From JAKZVK01 sp965248255 (GTDB lineage: Bacteria > Acidobacteriota > Terriglobia > Bryobacterales > UBA6623): a stretch of 64,000 bases of DNA. Both the position numbers and the translations under genes were made by a program. Positions 42,289 to 49,785 of this stretch are shown here, one piece after another. The stretch covers positions 1,612,001 through 1,676,000 of the forward strand of contig CBDFIW010000004.1 in assembly GCA_965248255.1 (NCBI GenBank), in the 5' to 3' direction. A model generated the notes under the pieces. The model saw nothing but the letters and a program-made list of their open reading frames with translations, was not told the origin of the DNA and ran no database searches. The first letter of the stretch is position 1; the number at the start of each line of letters is the position of its first letter.

Positions 42289-43098
42289 TTACGGACCAGG
42301 TAGAAGGTAATAGCCGTAGCTGTCATGATGCCGGGTGAACAGGTCGATCTCGCATTCGGCCATCTCCAGCACCACAGCAAGGTCGGGATCCCCTGTGCTG
42401 CGAGGTCGAAGCAGATTGATGCGTTCCTGGAGCGGCGTGTAGTAGTCCGCCCACCAGTCTTCGTTAGGAACAGTGAAGGTCTCATTTCTATTGGGCCTTG
42501 ACAACCCGTAGATCACAAACCGAACCGTCATCTCTAGAATGGCAAGCTCAAAACCTTCCACCTGGCGCCAACTGCCCTGAATCGCCGCGGCTGCACTGTT
42601 CCACTCGAAGTGTGGAACGCGCCAGTCGATCTGCTGAGCCAGGGCATTCAAGTCGCCGCCGGTCAATGCGTTGATCATCTTTCCGCTGCTGTAGAGTCCG
42701 CCTGCCAGGATCGCGATCGACATCACGATCCCGCAGATGGAGTACAGGGTTGCCGTGCGACTGCCGGAGCGAGCTTCGAAGAAGTCGCTCGTCGTCAATG
42801 CCCGCATTCGACGCATCACCGGAGCCACAAGCCAGTAGAAAGGCGTGGACCACAACCACAAGAAGGCCCACCAGATGCCCGCCAACCCGGCTCGCCAACT
42901 GCCGGCGACAACGGATATCGCGTCGTTGCTCCCGGTGCCCGTGCCGAAAGCAAAGAACATCATGAAGATCTTGCCGAACCGCCGGCCGCGCATAAAAAAG
43001 TGGGATCGGTCTCGGACGCGAGCGTACAGACGGGCGCCCAGGAAGGTGATCCCCGCGATAAGCACGAAGACAACGAACCAGTCGACCCAGGTAAGGCT
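42289..43098 (-). pseudogene. Sodium:solute symporter (SSS) gene fragment fused to a methyltransferase-like tail
   Basis: From WVDWFVVFVLIAGITFLGAR onwards this is the N-terminal third of an SSS-family symporter: FGTGTGSNDAISVVAGSWRA, WLWSTPFYWLVAPVMRRMR and YSSGKMINALTGGDL, down to FELAILEMTVRFVIYGL. There a 21-nt IS terminus follows (42483-42503). The remaining residues change character: EDWWADYYTPLQERINLLRP and EIDLFTRHHDSYGYY resemble the C-terminus of class I methyltransferases, with a frameshift before the end (the alternative frame reads FYLVRKH). The start codon lies across an IS at 44581-44583. The gene cannot make a symporter. Confidence 0.75.
42483..42503. other. 21-nt scar of the ISNCY terminus
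   Basis: The minus strand reads TGTCAAGGCCCAATAGAAAT plus G, identical to the right terminus of the element at 33754-35347. It lies exactly where symporter sequence ends and foreign sequence begins. Confidence 0.8.
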
Positions 43099-44570
43099 TA
43101 GCAGCCCGTGGCAAAAGTACATTTCATGGGACAATTGTTTTATGGCCATGGGACGACGAGGGCGGCGGCAGCGGCAGAAGGATCTTTGGGTGGCTGCGGT
43201 CGATATGCCCAAGACCGCGGCGCACCCCTTCTACCGCAAGCTCAACGATCTGCTCGACGAACACGGCTTCGACCGCTTTGTGGAGGGACTTTGCGAGAAG
43301 TTCTACGCGCCCACGATGGGGCGGCCCTCGCTGGTGCCGGGCATGTATTTCCGCACTCTGCTGATCGGTTACTTCGAAGGCATCGACTCCGAGCGCGGCA
43401 TCGGCTGGCGCATTGCCGACTCGCTGTCGCTGCGGCGCTTCCTGAGCATCGAGTTCGACAAGGCGACACCGGACCACTCGACGATCTCACGCACCCGGCG
43501 GCTGATCGATGTGGCAACACATCGCCAGGTGTTCACCTGGGTCTTGCAGTTGATCGCGAAAGCCGGGCTGCTCCAGGGCGGCACGATCGGGGTGGACGCC
43601 ACGACGCTGGAGGCGAACGCGGCGTTGCGTTCGATCGTGCGGCGGTCGAGCGGCGAGAGCTACGAAGAGTTCTTAACCAGACTGGCCACCGAGTCGGGGA
43701 TCGAGACGCCGACAAGAGAGCAGTTGGCGAAGTTCGACAAAAAGCGCAAAAACAAAGGCTCGAACGAGGATTGGCAACACCCGCACGATCCCGACGCGAA
43801 GATCACCAAGATGAAAGACGGCCACACGCACCTGGTCCACAAGGCCGAACAGGCGGTGGACTTGGAGACGGGCGCGGTGCTGGCGGTGACGGTGCAAGGG
43901 GCCGATCAAGGCGACACGACGACGCTGGCCGAGACGGTGACCGAAGCCGCCGAACAGGTGGCGGCGGTCGCCACCGACGAGAAGGCGAACGAGAAGATGG
44001 CCCCAGTGGGGATCGAGGAAGTAGTGGCCGACAAGGGTTATCACAGCAACGAGGTGCTGACGGATTTGACGGCCTTGCAGATCCGTTCCTACGTCAGCGA
44101 ACCGGATCGTGGGCGACGACGCTGGCGCGACAAGCCGCGGGCGCGGGAAGCGGTCTATGCCAATCGGCGACGGATACGAGGCGCGCGAGGGCAACGCTTA
44201 TTGCGATGGCGAGCCGAGCGGGTTGAACGCAGCTTCGCACATCTGTATGAGAACGACGGGATGAGGCGGACGCACCTACGGGGCCGAAAAAATGTTTTGA
44301 AGCGACTGCTGATTCACGTCGGCGGCTTCAACTTGTCGCCCGTACTGCGTCAACAACTCGGAGCGGGGCCGCCGCGGGGCCTGCGGGCGGCGAAAAAGGT
44401 CCTCCAACGGCTCGAAAAACCTCTCTGGGAGCGTCTCCAGCCTGCTCGGCAGACTTGGCAACGCTACCGCCGCGCCTTGGGCTCGATATTCATCGAAGCG
44501 AAGCCGAAGTCCTTCTGCTCAAGCGTCGGCTACGCTACTTGAAAATGGCCACTTCTGCCACGGGCTGCTA
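43099..44570. mobile_element. IS1182/IS5-like insertion sequence within codon 5 of the symporter gene
   Basis: Ends are TAGCAGCCCGTGGCAAAAGT at 43099 and its imperfect complement finishing CCACGGGCTGCTA at 44570, with TA on both sides. Deleting the element and one TA rejoins ATG CAC AGG TGG C-TA-A GCC CTT-type coding into MHRWLSLTWVDWF, in frame with the symporter and with AGAGG 7 nt before the ATG. Confidence 0.82.
43142..44542 (+). CDS. IS1182/IS5-like DDE transposase
   Basis: A 466-aa protein from ATG 43142 (a second ATG is at 43148). The N-terminal domain (PSLVPGMYFRTLLIGYFEGI, DSLSLRRFLSIEFDKATPDH) is followed by the DDE core: GGTIGVDATTLEANAALRS (Asp), EEVVADKGYHSNEVL (Asp) and WRAERVERSFAHLYENDGM (Glu). 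The insertion domain is lysine-rich (KFDKKRKNKGSNEDWQHPHD). The family label is by eye; IS4-superfamily membership (DDE_Tnp_1) is secure. The triad looks intact. Confidence 0.85.
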   Translation: MAMGRRGRRQRQKDLWVAAVDMPKTAAHPFYRKLNDLLDEHGFDRFVEGLCEKFYAPTMGRPSLVPGMYFRTLLIGYFEGIDSERGIGWRIADSLSLRRFLSIEFDKATPDHSTISRTRRLIDVATHRQVFTWVLQLIAKAGLLQGGTIGVDATTLEANAALRSIVRRSSGESYEEFLTRLATESGIETPTREQLAKFDKKRKNKGSNEDWQHPHDPDAKITKMKDGHTHLVHKAEQAVDLETGAVLAVTVQGADQGDTTTLAETVTEAAEQVAAVATDEKANEKMAPVGIEEVVADKGYHSNEVLTDLTALQIRSYVSEPDRGRRRWRDKPRAREAVYANRRRIRGARGQRLLRWRAERVERSFAHLYENDGMRRTHLRGRKNVLKRLLIHVGGFNLSPVLRQQLGAGPPRGLRAAKKVLQRLEKPLWERLQPARQTWQRYRRALGSIFIEAKPKSFCSSVGYAT

Positions 44571-44596
44571 GCCACCTGTGCATCGGGAACCTCTGC
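44571..44596 (-). pseudogene. Start codon and ribosome site of the interrupted symporter gene
   Basis: The minus strand reads AGAGG, then TTCCCG, then ATG CAC AGG TGG C, directly adjoining the IS end. It encodes MHRW of the ancestral symporter and is separated from the rest (43098 and below) by the 1.47-kb element. Confidence 0.75.
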
Positions 44597-45183
44597 AAGC
44601 CAGAAAATCAGGAGTTGGGCGAATGGCCGACGGAGTTTGCTTCCGCCGGGGCTGGTTAACGGAACGAGAAAGGGGACTTCTACGGCCCACGGTTATTTCG
44701 GTACGTCCGCTGGGAAGATGGGACCACAAGGTTCTAGGCTCGTTCGGGGACTTGCATAACATCGACAACATTGTGTCAATCTTGACGCGCTAAGCGCCTA
44801 AAAGGCGTTCAACCCAAGAGACGCCCAGTCCGCGAAGCGGACGGAGGACTATAACCCACGGTGGAGCCGCAAGCAGAACCGTGGGGCGAAGAACCATGAG
44901 AGAGCAGCAGCCCCGGCAGGGGCGTAGGAGGGTTGCCGGAGAACAGTTGGCATCGGTTTTTTCCTACGCCCCTTGCGGGGCTTGTGCACTTCTTTCCTGC
45001 TTACCCACGGTTTCGCCCTGACGGGCTCACCGCGGGCTACGATCCGGCGCCCCTGCCGGGGCTGACGGCCACAAACGGACCATGTTTTGGCTGGGGAGCA
45101 TTCACCAAGTAGCCTAGCCTCCTTTGAGAATCTCGCACCGAACAAGTGGTCCCTTCGTGGCATTACGTCGAAGTAATTGTCGG
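44597..45183. repeat. Intergenic mosaic of dispersed repeats
   Basis: No gene is seen. From about 44800 the sequence is a mosaic of short inverted motifs: GTCCGCGAAGCGGAC near 44830, CCCACGGT/ACCGTGGG near 44860-44885, GCCCCGGCAGGGGC near 44910, its relative near 45050 (CGCCCCTGCCGGGG), and GCCCTGACGGGC near 45018. Similar strings occur at 10.5-10.6 kb. They look like remnants of dispersed palindromic repeats. Confidence 0.55.
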
Positions 45184-46027
45184 CTACTCTAATTCAAAGA
45201 TCGCTCCCTCGACAATCTGTAGGCCCTCCTCATCAAAGAGGTGATAGGCCGTAAGGATCTCGCCGCTGTCTAACTGTACGGAGCTGGCATAGCCTATGTG
45301 GAACGGGAAGCCGGCTCCACGAAGGCGGGGGTTCTGGGGTGTACTCTCGCAGGGTGGCCTCGGTCCCATCCCAGCTCAATCCATCGTCGGAGACAGCCAG
45401 GAAGACCCCGTATGGCGGCCGACGCCGGCCATAAGTGCATACCACACGGCCGTCGTTCAATTGGAGCAAGTCGGCGGGATTTCCAAAGGCGAAGATGTTT
45501 GTCCGCTTCGGTTCGCTCCAGCTGGCGCCACCATCGTCCGATACGGTCATGAAAAAGTAGCCGCCACTGCGGTATTGACCGGCGAACTGCGGTGCGCGGA
45601 TCATGCCCAGCAAACGGCCGTCGTGCAGCCGCAGCAGCGCGGGTTCCCAGTAGTTACGAATGTTCAGCGGGTCGTAGGCCATCGTTCCCCAGTAGTGCCA
45701 TTGCCGGCCGCCGTCGGTCGAACGCACAACGAAAGCCGTCCAGGTCTCCCCGCCGCCCACCTCCGGCATGGGATGCTGGGAGCGTAAACCGGATCTGGCC
45801 AGCAGCAATGCTCCGTCGGGCATCTCGACGATGGCATCGCGAACCGCGGCCAGGCGCATGGGCGCGATGCGAACCTTCTGCGGAGGGGTCCAAGTGCGGC
45901 CAGGATCTTCGGACCAGGCCACATGGGGGTTCACGAAGTCGGATCCGCCGGAAGTATCGGAAACACCCGCATACCCCTTCCCGAAATCCGGCGCGTCGCT
46001 CTCCGTGAGCTCAGCGACAACAAGATA
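45184..46027 (-). pseudogene. BNR sialidase-like gene, 5'-truncated and frameshifted
   Basis: The frame is open from 46027 (after a TGA) with VVAELTESDAPDFGKGYAGV, then the recognisable propeller: WSEDPGRTWTPPQ, STDGGRQWHYWG, SDDGGASWSEPKR and SDDGLSWDGTEAT. After LREYTP at about 45330 the frame shifts; QNPRLRGAGFPFHIGYASS and EILTAYHLFDEEGLQIVEGA continue to a stop at 45184. No start codon with a signal peptide is present and the N-terminal blades are missing. It is related in type to the intact gene at 14475, but not necessarily a copy of it. Nothing recognisable lies between 46028 and 46145. Confidence 0.72.
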
Positions 46028-46145
46028 TCATTGACTGCCTTCAAAGACGGGAATCGATTCCTACCCGACCAACTCGGTAACAAACGGCTACGGTTGAACG
46101 ATAAGCCGCGCTGGCTGATGGAGGTAAAGATGACGAAGCTGGGCA

Positions 46146-47063
46146 TCACCCTGCTCGTTGGAGACCAACACTCGTAACGTACATGATGGCGGCAATCAGC
46201 GCGGCGACACCGTATGTCACCCCGTCGCGGGCCGCGAACACAAGCGCATCCTCTGTTATCTCCCCTCGATGCGCTAACAACCACAATCGAGTTATCCAGT
46301 AGATCAATATTGGGCTGACGAGCCAGAGGCCCATCGGTGTTTCGTAGAGGGCTTGAGCCTGTTCACTGTTAATGTAGAACGCCAGGAAAAGCACTGAGAG
46401 ATACCCACTCGCCGGACCCACGCACCTTACAATCTCCGCATCCGCGGCAAGGTAGCCACGACCCGGAGAGGATGCTCCATTACACACCGCGGTGAGCCCA
46501 CGCAACTCGATGTAGCGTTTCAACAACGCTAGGCTGAGGAAAAAGAAGACTGATAACCCTAGCAACCACTGAGAAACATACAAGCCTGTAGCGATGCCGC
46601 CCGCGATCATGCGACCGCAGTACAGCCCGGCAAGCAAGACCACATCCAGGAACAGAATCTGTCGAATGTAGAGCGAATAAACGGCCGACGCCGCCACGTA
46701 GATCAACAACGTGACCACGAATAGGCGCGGCAAGGTCCACCATGCGATTGCCACGCTCACGAGCAACAGCAGCGGACTGAGGATGTACCCAGTCGAGATT
46801 GCTATTTTGCCCGAGGCGAACGGGCGCCAGCGCTTGACTGGATGCTGCCGGTCGGTTTTGAGATCGTGTAGATCGTTGATAATGTAACTCGCAGACGCCG
46901 CCAGCGAGAAAACAAGAAAGGCGATCGCGCCCAAGCCGAAGAGGTGGGGATTGTTGATCTCGTGCCCTGTAATCAGCGGCACGAAGACAAGCAGGTTCTT
47001 GACCCAATGGTGAACCCGCAACAATGTCACCAACGAGGCGAGCTTGCTTGTTCTTGCCATCAA
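46146..47063 (-). CDS. UbiA-family prenyltransferase (decaprenyl-phosphate phosphoribosyltransferase-like)
   Basis: A 305-aa polytopic protein. The first Asp-rich motif is NDLHDLKTD at 63-71, in a context (YIINDLHDLKTDRQHPVKRW) that is close to the DPPR-synthase branch of UbiA enzymes. A second region, YIRQILFLDVVLLAGLYCGR, takes the place of the second Asp motif. About eight hydrophobic segments follow. DPPR synthase attaches phosphoribose to decaprenyl phosphate for arabinose-type glycolipids. It lies 25 nt downstream of a GT87 gene, which would use a polyprenyl-phosphate sugar, so the pair may act in one pathway. Confidence 0.82.
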   Translation of the reverse strand: MMARTSKLASLVTLLRVHHWVKNLLVFVPLITGHEINNPHLFGLGAIAFLVFSLAASASYIINDLHDLKTDRQHPVKRWRPFASGKIAISTGYILSPLLLLVSVAIAWWTLPRLFVVTLLIYVAASAVYSLYIRQILFLDVVLLAGLYCGRMIAGGIATGLYVSQWLLGLSVFFFLSLALLKRYIELRGLTAVCNGASSPGRGYLAADAEIVRCVGPASGYLSVLFLAFYINSEQAQALYETPMGLWLVSPILIYWITRLWLLAHRGEITEDALVFAARDGVTYGVAALIAAIMYVTSVGLQRAG

Positions 47064-47088
47064 CCTTAGGCGGCCTCGCTCCGCAGCA

Positions 47089-48399
47089 TCAGTGGTTGCC
47101 GACCGATGCGATGCCGACTCGTGCGACGGGGCTGGAGCTCCTACGGGACCTGCCAGCTTTCAGACAGCTCAGGAGCGCAAGGCCCCACAGGAGCAGCGCA
47201 CCATACAGCTTGGGATATGCAAGGAGCGCCCATGCTCCGTCTGCAAGTTCCGCCGAGCGATACGGAAGATCAGCAGCGATGAGGATGGCGCCGGCGGTCA
47301 GCGCTAAACCTTCCCAGGACACCATGCGACGCTGCCAATGCGATAGTAGGAGCGCAACCGAAAGCAGCGCCATCACGTAATGGTAGTCCAAGGAAACTGG
47401 ACTCAGTACAAGGCTCAAAAGCACAAAGGCCGCAAACAACAGATCGGGGTGTTTTCTCGCAAGAGTGACGGCGGCACTAACGCCCAGGAGGACGACCGTA
47501 CCGATCCAGCTCAAGACCATGCCCACTCGTGGTAGGTCGAACAGCGGCCCCGGATTCCACTGTTCATCGTACACGAACAGATGTCGAAAAAAGCTCAGTT
47601 GCGTCTGGTACGCCATCACAGACAGGAACGCTTCCGATGGGAGTCGCACGGCAGCATCCCAATACCTCGTCCAAGCGTTGACTCCGAGCCAAGGTAAGGA
47701 TAAGCCAGCAACAACGAGGATCGTACTAGCGCCCCACAGGAGCGCTCGCCAACGCTGGTGTAACAATAGCAGGGGCCAAACCATCAGCGCTGCCGTTTTC
47801 GTTGCCAGCAATGTCCCGAGCGGTACCCCGACGAGCCCAGCACTGGCATGGCGAAATCCCCACCAAGACGCCGTGAGTAGCGCGAGCGCCAGGATATACA
47901 TCTGCCCGTGAAAGAGGTGTTCGTAAAGCGGCTGGTAGAGAAGTACATAGCAGGAGAAGGCGGCGATCCAATTGGCCGTAAGATTCAACTGCCACATCAG
48001 TACGGCAAGTGTCACAATCAGGAGGACCAAGCTAGCGACCGTCCAAACCACTCGTGCCTGGTGGTAATCGAAGACAGTCAGCGGCAGCATTAACAGACTC
48101 ATTGTCGGCAGGTTGGTTCCGTAGGGATCGATCACGGTCGGCTCGTGCTCCGAAACCCTCACCTTGAACCAGTCGTCGTCGTAGAACTGGGCGACTTCTG
48201 CTCCGTTCAAAACAAGCTGGCTGGCTGTGTAGTGAGAGACAAAGCCGTGAGCTGGACGGTCAAAGCCTTCGTTGACGAATTGGACCAAGTGGGTCGCCAG
48301 AACGGCTACCAGCACCCACACGGCGCGCGAGCCCCATTGCGCAAGCAGCTCTGCCTTCCGTGGCTTCCCCTGATCGCGGATTGGGACTTCTGGAGTCAC
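47089..48399 (-). CDS. GT87/DUF2029-family membrane glycosyltransferase
   Basis: A 436-aa protein with roughly 10 membrane segments. After an N-terminal segment (VWVLVAVLATHLVQFV) come the loop pattern SHYTASQLVLNGAEVAQFYD and DPYGTNLPTMSLLMLPLTVF, then LLYQPLYEHLFHGQMYILAL and SLVLSPVSLDYHYVMALLSV. These are typical of GT-C type GT87 mannosyl/arabinosyl-transferases that take sugars from polyprenyl-phosphate donors on the periplasmic side. It is the first gene of a probable two-gene operon with the UbiA gene. The acceptor is unknown. Confidence 0.8.
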   Translation of the reverse strand: MTPEVPIRDQGKPRKAELLAQWGSRAVWVLVAVLATHLVQFVNEGFDRPAHGFVSHYTASQLVLNGAEVAQFYDDDWFKVRVSEHEPTVIDPYGTNLPTMSLLMLPLTVFDYHQARVVWTVASLVLLIVTLAVLMWQLNLTANWIAAFSCYVLLYQPLYEHLFHGQMYILALALLTASWWGFRHASAGLVGVPLGTLLATKTAALMVWPLLLLHQRWRALLWGASTILVVAGLSLPWLGVNAWTRYWDAAVRLPSEAFLSVMAYQTQLSFFRHLFVYDEQWNPGPLFDLPRVGMVLSWIGTVVLLGVSAAVTLARKHPDLLFAAFVLLSLVLSPVSLDYHYVMALLSVALLLSHWQRRMVSWEGLALTAGAILIAADLPYRSAELADGAWALLAYPKLYGALLLWGLALLSCLKAGRSRRSSSPVARVGIASVGNH

Positions 48400-48420
48400 G
48401 CCAACCTCGCCGTCCCCTGA

Positions 48421-48641
48421 TCATCTACCCTTGGCACAACTCGATACTGAAGAACCGCGCCGAGTGAAACAGGACCGCCGCAGACATCGAATACGCGATC
48501 TCCAAGTTGGAGATGCTTGGTTAAACGACGGACGAGCTCCTGTATGCGGGACGGACAGATCGGCTTGTGCAGACGCTTGAGCATGCGCCCAAACGGGTGC
48601 CGCCGTAAGGCTAGACAAAGGTGACCGCAGCAAAGCGGCAA
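48421..48641 (-). pseudogene. Remnant of a class I SAM methyltransferase (N-terminal piece)
   Basis: The minus strand reads RRHPFGRMLKRLHKPICPSR, then IQELVRRLTKHLQLGDRVFD and VCGGPVSLGAVLQ. This resembles the run-up to methyltransferase motif I (VLDVGCGxGSLG) with a damaged GxGxG. It breaks off shortly after. The downstream 48642-48823 contains nothing recognisable. A C-terminal piece of a similar enzyme sits at 42291-42482, but the two need not be one gene. Confidence 0.35.
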
Positions 48642-48823
48642 TCAATAGAGGCATCTTGGCACTCCGTTGTCCTCAACGCCACGAATCTGGTACTGGAGAG
48701 CCAAGCCCCAGCTGGCAGACGCTGCTCCGACCTCCCTACTTCGGCGCCCTGATTTTTCAGCCTTAACCGGATTCGAGTGCTGACCTGAATCCGAGCATCC
48801 GAACTCTTCTGGACCCCTGCAAG

Positions 48824-49522
48824 TCACATAATGCCGTACTTCGCAAAGGCGTCGTTGGCGCTCATCCCGGCGGCGATGGCTTCGCCTACCATCTTCTCGC
48901 CACGAGCCTTTTCCAGGGCCTTGACGAAGACCTCCTTCTCGGCTTGGCGGGGCACGACGCACACGCCGTCCCTGTCGCCAAAAACGATATCGCCGGGGTC
49001 GACGTGGACGCCGTCGATCTCGCATGGCACACGGTAGTCGATGACCGTCGCCCGGGGAGCGAAGTCCTGCGAGTAGCCTCCCCAGGAAAAAGTAGGGAAA
49101 TTCAAAGCCAGGATTCCTTGGGTATCGCGCGAGTAGCCGTTCATCACCGCCCCGGCCGCGCCGAGCTTGATGGCGCGAGTGCACATCAGCTCTCCCCACA
49201 CCGCGTAGCGGGGCGAACCTCCCGTGGCCAGATAGATCTCGTTCGGCTTGAGGTCGTCGAGGGCGTCGAGCATCAGGCCGAACGACTTTTCCAGGCTTGG
49301 GTTTCGCCGCTCGGGAGGCGTGGTCGGTTCGATGCAGTCAGCGGCGAGCACGGTCATGGCACGGCCAATGGCGCACATCGAAGGATCCAGCGGCCGAACC
49401 TGGGGCGGCAGAAACTGACGGGTCAGCCCCAGCTTGTCCATGATGTCGCCGACCACCGCGGGGTAGAGTTCTTCCCGCGCCATCGCGAACAATTCTTCAT
49501 CGGATTTCCATTCAACGCTCAT
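48824..49522 (-). CDS. RraA-family protein (HMG/CHA aldolase or oxaloacetate decarboxylase-like)
   Basis: A 232-aa protein of the RraA fold. Pieces are YPAVVGDIMDKLGLTRQFLP, GRAMTVLAADC, LATGGSPRYAVWGELMCTRA, GAAGAVMNGYSRDTQGI, and the C-terminal DGVHVDPGDIVFGDRDGVCV with VPRQAEKEVF. The R-D pair in YSRDT corresponds to the substrate/metal site of 4-hydroxy-4-methyl-2-oxoglutarate aldolases. In Acidobacteria such genes commonly sit among sugar-acid catabolism genes. It stands alone here. Regulation of RNase E is not expected for this branch. Confidence 0.85.
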   Translation of the reverse strand: MSVEWKSDEELFAMAREELYPAVVGDIMDKLGLTRQFLPPQVRPLDPSMCAIGRAMTVLAADCIEPTTPPERRNPSLEKSFGLMLDALDDLKPNEIYLATGGSPRYAVWGELMCTRAIKLGAAGAVMNGYSRDTQGILALNFPTFSWGGYSQDFAPRATVIDYRVPCEIDGVHVDPGDIVFGDRDGVCVVPRQAEKEVFVKALEKARGEKMVGEAIAAGMSANDAFAKYGIM

Positions 49523-49665
49523 CGTTCACCTTGTCTGTTGGGTCAGTTGAGAGAACAACCTCACAATGGGCAGGTCTCGTTCTCCCAGCCCTCGCCATTC
49601 AACATAGCTCAAGACCCCGACCGAGAGGAAGCCTCCGGCTGTTAGGGTAGAATCGGACCGGCAGG

Positions 49666-49785
49666 GTCGGCGCTACCATCAGCCACTACCGCATCGCCGA
49701 GAAGCTCGGTGCGGGCAGGGGAGGTTTAGTGTACAAGGCCGAGGACAGGAAAATAAACCGCACCGTCGCTCTCCGAGTCCTCGCA
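49666..49785 (+). pseudogene. Ser/Thr protein kinase relic (N-terminal P-loop)
   Basis: Forty codons read VGATISHYRIAEKLGAGRGG, then LVYKAEDRKINRTVALRVLA. Acidobacterial kinases begin almost this way (ISHYRIxEKLGxGGMGxVYKAED, then VALKxL). Here Met of GGMG and the catalytic Lys (VALR for VALK) are changed, and an AGG stands where an initiator would be expected. The remaining kinase domain is absent. The relic is in frame with the downstream TonB receptor. Confidence 0.7.

Noticed and set aside
42845..43141. A longer N-terminus for the IS1182-like transposase
   Set aside because: This part lies outside the IS end at 43099 and overlaps the symporter fragment in antisense.
44578..44793. A 71-codon plus-strand frame after the IS1182-like element
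   Set aside because: It overlaps the reconstructed symporter start in antisense and shows no family motifs.
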